NCBI GenBank assembly: GCA_040382095.1
Contig: JBEIGB010000046.1
Location: forward strand, 1-28,466
DNA from: JADJPL01 sp040382095
GTDB lineage: Bacteria; Bacteroidota; Bacteroidia; Chitinophagales; Saprospiraceae
Reading direction: 5' to 3'
Length of the DNA stretch: 28,466 nt
In this document: positions 15,695 to 22,072 of the stretch, in pieces
Position numbering within the stretch: the first letter of the stretch is position 1
How the letters are laid out: every line of letters begins with the position of its first letter
Made by a program: the position numbers and the translations under genes
Notes under the pieces: model-generated
The model's input: the letters and a program-made list of their open reading frames with translations, nothing else
What the model was told of the DNA's origin: nothing
The model's database searches: none

Positions 15695-16438
15695 CTATTC
15701 CAATTCACTGATTTTGCGGACCACCTGATAAAGGCGGGTATATTCGTTGACCTCTTCGAAAAAAGGATCATATTCCAGATGGTTTGCAGAGATTAGCTTG
15801 AGGCGTACGATGCGTTGATGTTTATCGGTGATTTTTTGAACGTACTTCACCCAGATTTTACCATTATTTTTGACGGCATAAATCTTGTTGTCCTTGATCT
15901 CGTTCAGGGATTGAAGTTCCCTGCAAACAATTACGTCACCATCCTGGATTACGGGCTCCATACTGTTGCCGTGGATTGGAAAAGCGACCAGTCCGTTGCC
16001 GCGCAGGTCTGGAATACTGAAAAACTGGTGTTCTTCCCTGGAAAAACTGCCTACATCCACCGTAGAACCCGCAAAGGCCTCGACAGAGGTAAAGAGCACG
16101 TTTGACCTGCGGTATGCCGAAGCTGGTTCCTGGGCCTGTGCCGCACTGGGCAGGTCAAATCCAAAGGGCGCACCGATACCGTCAATGAGATAGGATTCGT
16201 TGATCCCGTATTCCCGGCATAACGTCCTGGCATGTCGGTAATCAATACAGCGCTTGTCCTCCTCGTTTAGGAAAGCACGTACAATATGCCCGTATGAACG
16301 GTTGCCGAGGATTTTTTCAGCAAAGTCGCCGATTCCTTTGCCGCCCCGGTCATTGGGTACAATGTCACCCCGTTCTACCAGGAGGTTGAACACTTTGCGG
16401 AACCTTTCATTTAGCTGGATCCGATCGTCGCGTATCAT
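15695..16438 (-). CDS. LexA-like S24 self-cleaving transcriptional repressor with HTH domain
   Basis: The protein has 247 residues. The N-terminal ~90 residues look like an XRE/phage-CI-type helix-turn-helix (GIGDFAEKILGNRSYGHIVRAF, then YGINESYLIDGIGAPF, comparable to the usual WLLTGEG ending). The C-terminal S24 domain carries Ser159 (GNSMEP) and Lys198 (IWVKYV) as the serine/lysine dyad, and an Ala123-Gly124 candidate cleavage bond (EAFAGST). Bond-to-Ser (36) and Ser-to-Lys (39) spacings resemble LexA (35 and 37). It is therefore likely a repressor inactivated by self-cleavage, possibly RecA-stimulated. It lies divergent from ftsK and may control itself and ftsK through the shared ~300-bp region. 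No prophage genes accompany it. DNA-damage control is inference. Confidence 0.83.
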   Translation of the reverse strand: MIRDDRIQLNERFRKVFNLLVERGDIVPNDRGGKGIGDFAEKILGNRSYGHIVRAFLNEEDKRCIDYRHARTLCREYGINESYLIDGIGAPFGFDLPSAAQAQEPASAYRRSNVLFTSVEAFAGSTVDVGSFSREEHQFFSIPDLRGNGLVAFPIHGNSMEPVIQDGDVIVCRELQSLNEIKDNKIYAVKNNGKIWVKYVQKITDKHQRIVRLKLISANHLEYDPFFEEVNEYTRLYQVVRKISELE

Positions 16439-16455
16439 ATATATAATAGTTTTTG

Positions 16456-16476
16456 TTTAAAATTTTGTATTTTAAA
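16456..16476. promoter_or_regulatory. Candidate operator: 8-bp inverted repeat upstream of the S24 repressor gene
   Basis: TTTAAAAT (16456-16463) and ATTTTAAA (16469-16476) form a perfect dyad with a 5-nt spacer. The dyad begins 17 bp before the repressor start codon, where an autoregulatory operator would be expected. The AT-rich composition raises the chance of coincidence. Confidence 0.4.
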
Positions 16477-16605
16477 GACGCAGTCCGCCAGATATCAATA
16501 AGCGGGACGACACCTGTCACCCACTATAAACACACAGATCGGGCATAAATAATACCTGCTCCAATATTATTGAAGGCATTTTCGTTTATCATACGCTAAG
16601 GTAAA

Positions 16606-16645
16606 ACAAAAAATTAAATAAAACAAATTATTGATAATTTTTTGT
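16606..16645. repeat. Perfect 11-bp inverted repeat upstream of ftsK
   Basis: ACAAAAAATTA (16606-16616) and TAATTTTTTGT (16635-16645) are exact inverted copies. A second smaller dyad (AAATTAT/ATAATTT) overlaps the right arm. It is centred about 110 bp before the ftsK start and may be a protein-binding site; low complexity is a caveat. Confidence 0.4.
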
Positions 16646-16736
16646 GGTAAAATCTTTTCGTGTTTTTTTTGTTCAGATGGGGATAAATGTGGAGTTTTGC
16701 TTTTAATTTACCAAACCCAAAATAACGCCGGCATTC

Positions 16737-19190
16737 ATGGCTGCAAAAAGCAAAGCGAGGCGCGGACAATTATTTCTTAGGCTGGATGTAAACGATGAAC
16801 GGATCCCCAAGCTTGCAGGGGTGGTCTTCCTCTTTTTTGCTTTTTACTTCTTCATCGCCTTTACTTCTTATATTTTTACCTGGAAAATAGATCAGGATCG
16901 CGTTCTCCGCTTTTCCTGGGAACTTCTGCTGAACGGAGACTTCGAAATGGCCAACTGGCTCGGCCGCCTGGGGGCAATCGTTTCCAACTTCTTTTTCTAT
17001 TATCTTTTTGGGCTCCCTTCCTTTTTCGTAGTCTATGTGCTGTCCGTGCTCGGCGTTGCCTTTATCCGCCGCACACCTCTGCCCGTATTCTGGCCACGTA
17101 TCCGCTATGCCATGGTCTGGATGCTCGCGCTCTCGGTTTTGCTGGAGTTCATTTTCGCCCGCGCACTTTTCCCCTGGGGAGGGGCGATTGGCGAAGCAGT
17201 CAATGATTGGCTTTACGGTTTCGTCGGCACGGTGGGCATGGTGGTCTTTTTTCTGGCGCTCCTCGCCGGCCTGCTAATCTGGAACCGCAACCCAAATTTC
17301 AACGATCTGACCCTTCCACAAGCCTGGGAAGAGTTGAAATATGCACTCGACGACTTGCTGAAAGGCCGCTGGGGGCCGAAGCGGCCATCCGAAAGGCTGG
17401 AAGAGGAAGGCGTCCTGCTCCGGACTAAGCCCGGGGCTCTCCCCCGGACTCCAGAAGGAAGCCCACCGCTGCAGGAACCAGTAACAGCACCCAACCAACT
17501 GGCGCTCGACCTGGCCGAAGACGCGGAAATTATCCGCGAAAAACCCACATCCGATAAAACCACCGACCTGGAAATCTCCGCACCGTCTTCTGCTTCGCCT
17601 GGCCCAAACCTGGAACCAGTCAGCCCTTCATCCCCGTCCTTCGCGCCCATGGGAGAAGAAGAAGGGTTCAGCGAACCCTACGATCCTACCCTCGAACTTT
17701 CTTCCTACGAATATCCGGTGGTCGCCCTCCTCAACGACTACTCCGATCATAAAGTGGAAATTGACCGCGAAGAGCTGGAAACACACAAGGACCAAATCAT
17801 CGAAACGCTGCTGCACTATAAAATCGAAATTACCAAAATCCGCGCAACAATCGGCCCAACGGTCACCTTGTACGAAATTGTGCCGGCCCCGGGGGTGCGG
17901 ATTTCCCGTATCAAAAACCTGGAAGATGATATCGCCCTTAGCCTCGCCGCCTTGGGTATCCGTATTATCGCACCAATCCCGGGCAAAGGAACAATCGGTA
18001 TAGAAGTACCAAATAAAAAGAAACAGGTCGTCTCGATGAAAGAAGTCCTGATGTCCGAAAAATTCAAACGGGCAAAAATGGACCTCCCCATCGCACTGGG
18101 CAAAACCATCACCAACGAAGTATTCGTAGCTGACCTGACCAAAATGCCCCACCTGCTGGTCGCAGGAGCCACAGGGCAAGGTAAGTCGGTGGGCATCAAC
18201 GCTATCCTGATGTCTATCCTCTATAAAAAACATCCCTCACAGGTGAAACTGGTCATGGTTGATCCTAAAAAAGTCGAGCTTTCCCCCTACAGCCTGCTGG
18301 AAAACCACTTCCTGGCATTCCTGCCCAACCAGGAAGAGCCAATCATCACCGATACGACCAAGGTAATCCATACCCTCAATTCCCTGTGTATCGAAATGGA
18401 TACCCGGTATGACCTCCTCAAAAAAGCCTCCGTAAGGAATATCCGCGAATACAACGATAAGTTTGTCCAGCGGCGCCTGAGCCCCCTTAAGGGTAATCGC
18501 TTCCTGCCTTTTATCGTCCTGGTCATTGATGAGTTTGCCGACCTGATTATGACTGCCGGGAAAGAAGTGGAACTGCCCATCGGCCGACTGGCACAGCTGT
18601 CCCGTGCAGTGGGTATCCATCTGGTCCTCGCGACACAGCGCCCGTCGGTAAATATTATTACCGGGATCATCAAAGCCAATTTCCCGGCCCGCATTGCTTA
18701 TAAGGTAACCTCAAAAGTGGATTCACGTACGATCCTCGACGGCGGAGGGGCCGACCAGCTCATCGGCCGCGGCGATATGCTCCTCAGCGTAGGTGGGGAA
18801 ACCATCCGTCTTCAGGGGGCATTCATAGATACCCCTGAAGTAGAGCGCGTAGTGGAATTCATCGAAAAACAACCAGGCTACCCGGAGCCTTATTTCTTGC
18901 CGGAATATCATGGGGACGACGATATCCCCGGCGCCGCAGATATTAAATATTCCGACCTGGACGAATACTTCGAGGATGCCGCACGCCTTGTGGTCCAGAA
19001 TCAGCACGGTTCGACTTCTATGATCCAAAGACGCCTGAAACTCGGGTATAACCGTGCGGGCAGGATTATGGACCAATTGGAAGCAATGGGCATCACTGGC
19101 CCCAGTGAGGGCAGTAAACCCCGTGAGGTTCTGATCTATGACGAAAACGAGCTGGAACGCTACCTGGAGGAACTTCGCAAAAAAAGATGA
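16737..19190 (+). CDS. ftsK: DNA translocase FtsK
   Basis: This septal motor pumps chromosomal DNA during division and coordinates dimer resolution. It has 817 residues, with four N-terminal membrane helices (~27-47, 80-112, 122-142, 160-185). A Pro/Ser/Glu-rich linker follows (~210-320). The SpoIIIE/FtsK motor has Walker A GATGQGKS (477-484) and Walker B VLVIDEFADL (~600), plus ATQRPSVNIITG. The C-terminal gamma winged-helix domain (~760-805, SMIQRRLKLGYNRAGRIMDQLE) reads polar DNA sequences. The length is typical of Bacteroidota FtsK with a short linker. Its 3' end lies only 9 bp from the convergent GNAT-family gene, with no room for a terminator between them. Confidence 0.97.
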   Translation: MAAKSKARRGQLFLRLDVNDERIPKLAGVVFLFFAFYFFIAFTSYIFTWKIDQDRVLRFSWELLLNGDFEMANWLGRLGAIVSNFFFYYLFGLPSFFVVYVLSVLGVAFIRRTPLPVFWPRIRYAMVWMLALSVLLEFIFARALFPWGGAIGEAVNDWLYGFVGTVGMVVFFLALLAGLLIWNRNPNFNDLTLPQAWEELKYALDDLLKGRWGPKRPSERLEEEGVLLRTKPGALPRTPEGSPPLQEPVTAPNQLALDLAEDAEIIREKPTSDKTTDLEISAPSSASPGPNLEPVSPSSPSFAPMGEEEGFSEPYDPTLELSSYEYPVVALLNDYSDHKVEIDREELETHKDQIIETLLHYKIEITKIRATIGPTVTLYEIVPAPGVRISRIKNLEDDIALSLAALGIRIIAPIPGKGTIGIEVPNKKKQVVSMKEVLMSEKFKRAKMDLPIALGKTITNEVFVADLTKMPHLLVAGATGQGKSVGINAILMSILYKKHPSQVKLVMVDPKKVELSPYSLLENHFLAFLPNQEEPIITDTTKVIHTLNSLCIEMDTRYDLLKKASVRNIREYNDKFVQRRLSPLKGNRFLPFIVLVIDEFADLIMTAGKEVELPIGRLAQLSRAVGIHLVLATQRPSVNIITGIIKANFPARIAYKVTSKVDSRTILDGGGADQLIGRGDMLLSVGGETIRLQGAFIDTPEVERVVEFIEKQPGYPEPYFLPEYHGDDDIPGAADIKYSDLDEYFEDAARLVVQNQHGSTSMIQRRLKLGYNRAGRIMDQLEAMGITGPSEGSKPREVLIYDENELERYLEELRKKR

Positions 19191-19199
19191 GCGCCCTGC

Positions 19200-20363
19200 C
19201 TAATAGGGTTCTGTGAAAGGGTTGGGCGTAATGGTTATGCCAGCTACCAATGCCTTTCGTAAACTGATGTGTATCCTGTCCACCTGTACATCCATTTTTT
19301 CGTAAATACTGCGGATGGCCTGGTTGTGTGCGCGTATGCCGGCAAGGAACATGCGCGGGTAGCGCCGTACATTCCGTTTGCTGCACAAAAAGTCCATCAG
19401 GATGGCAAATATCCCCTTGGATTGATACGTCGGATGGATGCCAAACCCAAGCCCTTTAGCATTGTAAGTCCTTGTAAAGCGTTTTTTGAGCAGGAATACA
19501 GGTACCGTCCACCAATTGAGCTTTCCTTTGGCATGGCGCAGCAAAGGATTGATGTCGGGGTAAAGCGCGATGAACCCTGCAGGGTGCTCGTCGTGGTAAA
19601 CGATTGCTGCAATGTGGGTATCGGCAATCGGCCTGGCTTGCAGCATCATATTCCTGATCAAATCAGGACTGACCGGATGGAAATGCTCGAAAACGGCGAA
19701 CGAAGCATTATACACCTCCGCAAAATCAGTTGCAAATTTATCCAGTATATTATAATCCATGCTCTGAACATGTAATGGATAGCGCTCCTTCTGCCGTTTT
19801 GAAATGGATGCAAACCGCTCAAAAGGGATGTTTTTCGAAAAACCCGAGTAGGTGAGGATTTGCTCATAGGGTTGGTAGCCTGCCTCGAGGAAGAAACGCA
19901 GGTAGTAGGCAGGATGATAATTTTCCTGGTATAAAGGAGGTTCAAAACCACGTACCAGAAGACCCCAGAATTTTTCCCGCTCCCCAAAATTTACCGGGCC
20001 TTCGACAATCTTCGCCCCAAGGCCGGCGAGATATGCCTCAGCATGCGCAAATAACGCAAGCGCAAAATCCAACCGGTCCACGCACTCAAAAAAACCTATG
20101 CCTCCGATTGGATTTTGCTGTAGCTGATTGGCAGCGTGGTCAATAAATGCCGCAATACGCCCTGCTGGAAGCCCCTTTTCATCCAGCAATACGAAACATT
20201 TCCCCGTTCCCGCTTTCCATGATGTATTCATTTGAGGATCAAAGATATTGCGTACGTCGCTTTCAAGAGGGGCAATCCAGTTCGGATCGTTTTTATACAC
20301 CAGGTGCGGGACCTGATGAAAAAGTTTCCATGAAGATTCTTGCTCGATGCTGATAATCTGCAT
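19200..20363 (-). CDS. YghO-like GNAT-superfamily acyltransferase, function unknown
   Basis: The 387 residues resemble a conserved family of ~380-residue proteins that includes E. coli YghO. The N-terminal region starts with a short acyltransferase-like fold (LVYKNDPNWIAPLESDVRNIFDP; GRIAAFIDHAAN; GGIGFFECVDR). The middle has GPVNFGEREKFWGLLV, and the C-terminal GNAT-like core has AGFIALYPDIN, LGFGIHPTYQSKGIFAILMDFL and SIYEKMDVQ. The HPTYQSKGI segment occupies the acetyl-CoA pyrophosphate-loop position, although the usual Q/RxxGxG/A is degenerate. The substrate is unknown. It follows the 469-residue helical protein by 30 bp and is probably co-transcribed with it. Confidence 0.75.
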   Translation of the reverse strand: MQIISIEQESSWKLFHQVPHLVYKNDPNWIAPLESDVRNIFDPQMNTSWKAGTGKCFVLLDEKGLPAGRIAAFIDHAANQLQQNPIGGIGFFECVDRLDFALALFAHAEAYLAGLGAKIVEGPVNFGEREKFWGLLVRGFEPPLYQENYHPAYYLRFFLEAGYQPYEQILTYSGFSKNIPFERFASISKRQKERYPLHVQSMDYNILDKFATDFAEVYNASFAVFEHFHPVSPDLIRNMMLQARPIADTHIAAIVYHDEHPAGFIALYPDINPLLRHAKGKLNWWTVPVFLLKKRFTRTYNAKGLGFGIHPTYQSKGIFAILMDFLCSKRNVRRYPRMFLAGIRAHNQAIRSIYEKMDVQVDRIHISLRKALVAGITITPNPFTEPY

Positions 20364-20393
20364 ATTTGGCGAATATGTATATGTTATAAAAGG

Positions 20394-21803
20394 CTAAAGA
20401 TTGTCGAGTTGTTCGAGAAGCCACTTTCGTTCGGGCAGAGGATTGGCCGCTTCGATGTCCTGACGGAGTTTTTCTTTCTGGGCTTTGTCGTATGGGCTGA
20501 TCCTGACCAGTCGTTTAGTAAAACGGATGAGGTTGTTGTAAATGTTTTTATGATACGCGATAGCTTTTTTTCGGTTGATATAAGTGCGCAGGCTTTCCAG
20601 TAAAGAATCGAGGGCACTGTATTCGCTTTCCTCAAAGTAGATTTTTATGAGCATAGACTTGGCGCTGAGGTTGAAGAGGATATCGTCATAATCGAACTGC
20701 ATCAGCAGCCTTTGAGCCTGGGGATATTCCCGTTGCTCAAAATGTAGCTTTGCCAGCGAAAAACAAACGAAATTCTCGCGGTACTGGGGCGCAAGGTATT
20801 GCTGGAAATTTTGTATGAACCAGCGAACCCAGTCAAACTGCCGAAGGGTAGTGCCTGTCGTAACAATATTGATGAAAGTCAGGTGGTTGAGTACGCCTTT
20901 GTCGAGCAGGGCCCCGTTCTCGATCCCACGCTTGTAGAGATCAAATGCCTCTCCGACGAAGGTAGCCGCCCCGGTGTTCATTTTGGCGATACAATAGTTT
21001 ACAGCCAGCAACAGGATGTCCCGCTGTTCTTCCAGGGAAAAACAGTGGTCATGTTGAAAAATCGCCTCTTTGAGACTAAAAAAATATTCTTCCCGGGTCG
21101 AATCGCTCAGGGCTCTGTAAATATAATAATATACGGAAATGGCAGGGTGCCCCATCATGCCATTCTTTTCCACAGCATTCAGGGTTTCTTCTAACAGGCC
21201 TATCCGGATATCCTGCTTATAGACCCTTTGAACCGCGGTGATCAGGGATGCAAGGCGGAGCTTGCCGGCAATGAAGCGCAGGTCCAGAGTGTCTGAATAT
21301 GCCTGAAGGTTGGTGTCCGGTGTCCGCTTTTTTTCAGAAATATATTGGTATTCGATAGCTTCAAGGAGATATTGGTTCTGTAAATAGGCCTCGTCCCTGA
21401 GTTGTCCGTTTTTTTGGTCTTCCTGAAGCTTTTTAAGCGTTTTTTCCAGCAGCCGGTCGAGATTTTTTCGCCGGAATACCTCTGCAAGCGCAAGGGCAGA
21501 GCGGATCTCGTCCTGTTGAAATTCCCTGTAGGCAAGGTAGTCCTCCGTACATTTCTGTAAAAAATATACCGCCTGGCGCAGCCGGGCATCGTCAAAAGGC
21601 TCGCCCGGAAAAAGTTTCTTAAATACAATGGCCTTGGCAAGCTTTTTTTCGTCGCTCAGGCGTTCTTTTTCCGTGAGATAGTCAAATAACTTTACAACGT
21701 CTTCCCGCTGGTTGTGGATAGGTGAGAGCAGCCACTTGCGCAGCTCCCGCAACTCCCCTTTTCCAAGGGCAGTCAAAAGGTACACTAATTGGCTGTTTTC
21801 CAT
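20394..21803 (-). CDS. Helical-repeat protein of unknown function
   Basis: The protein has 469 residues and is almost entirely predicted alpha-helical. It is rich in Leu, Glu, Lys, Gln and Tyr, with no signal peptide, membrane helix or cysteine cluster, so it is probably cytoplasmic. The N-terminal ~110 residues (LRKWLLSPIHNQREDVVKLFDYL, then RLRQAVYFLQKCTEDYLAYREFQ) look like a compact helical domain. The remainder (e.g. FVCFSLAKLHFEQREYPQAQRLLMQFDYDDILFN) resembles degenerate TPR-type helix pairs. I recognise no enzymatic motif. A scaffold or protein-interaction role is the fair guess. It is the promoter-proximal gene of a two-gene unit with the YghO-like gene; a divergent T9SS surface-protein gene lies upstream. 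Confidence 0.8.
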   Translation of the reverse strand: MENSQLVYLLTALGKGELRELRKWLLSPIHNQREDVVKLFDYLTEKERLSDEKKLAKAIVFKKLFPGEPFDDARLRQAVYFLQKCTEDYLAYREFQQDEIRSALALAEVFRRKNLDRLLEKTLKKLQEDQKNGQLRDEAYLQNQYLLEAIEYQYISEKKRTPDTNLQAYSDTLDLRFIAGKLRLASLITAVQRVYKQDIRIGLLEETLNAVEKNGMMGHPAISVYYYIYRALSDSTREEYFFSLKEAIFQHDHCFSLEEQRDILLLAVNYCIAKMNTGAATFVGEAFDLYKRGIENGALLDKGVLNHLTFINIVTTGTTLRQFDWVRWFIQNFQQYLAPQYRENFVCFSLAKLHFEQREYPQAQRLLMQFDYDDILFNLSAKSMLIKIYFEESEYSALDSLLESLRTYINRKKAIAYHKNIYNNLIRFTKRLVRISPYDKAQKEKLRQDIEAANPLPERKWLLEQLDNL

Positions 21804-22072
21804 TTTTGACTACAATTACACGCGCTCATCCAAATGGCTTCCTGCCCCAGGAGGCAGTTAAATTAATCAAATATCAATTTTTTTCAACAAAAACAAATTA
21901 ATTTCAAACTGTAAAATATTGATATTGAATTTAATTGAATATTTTTCTCGAAATTTTTATCAAAAATAGCACTTTTTTTTTCAACAAATCTCTTTTTTTG
22001 TCTTTTTCTTATTCCATTAATCCAGGCATATTTGTAACATATTAATAGATCAACGTAAAAAAGAGTTACCTC
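21804..22072. other. 269-bp very AT-rich divergent promoter region
   Basis: The region lies between two divergent genes and contains no ORF worth calling. It has long T-runs, two copies of TTTTTTTCAACAA (21878-21890 and within 21973-21987) and a dyad ATATCAAT (21871-21878)/ATTGATAT (21918-21925). CATATTTG at 22027-22034, one mismatch from TAnnTTTG, could be the -7 box for the plus-strand gene. Confidence 0.45.

Larger units (their letters stand above)
16439..16736. other. 298-bp AT-rich divergent regulatory region between the S24 repressor gene and ftsK
   Basis: No gene is visible here. The region is strongly AT-rich at both ends and carries two notable inverted repeats, listed separately, which are candidates for repressor sites. 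No full match to TAnnTTTG is seen for either gene. Confidence 0.55.

Noticed and set aside
15695..16438. S24 repressor as evidence for a prophage at this locus
   Set aside because: No integrase, structural phage gene, attachment-site repeat or tRNA lies near. The neighbours are rlmB and ftsK.
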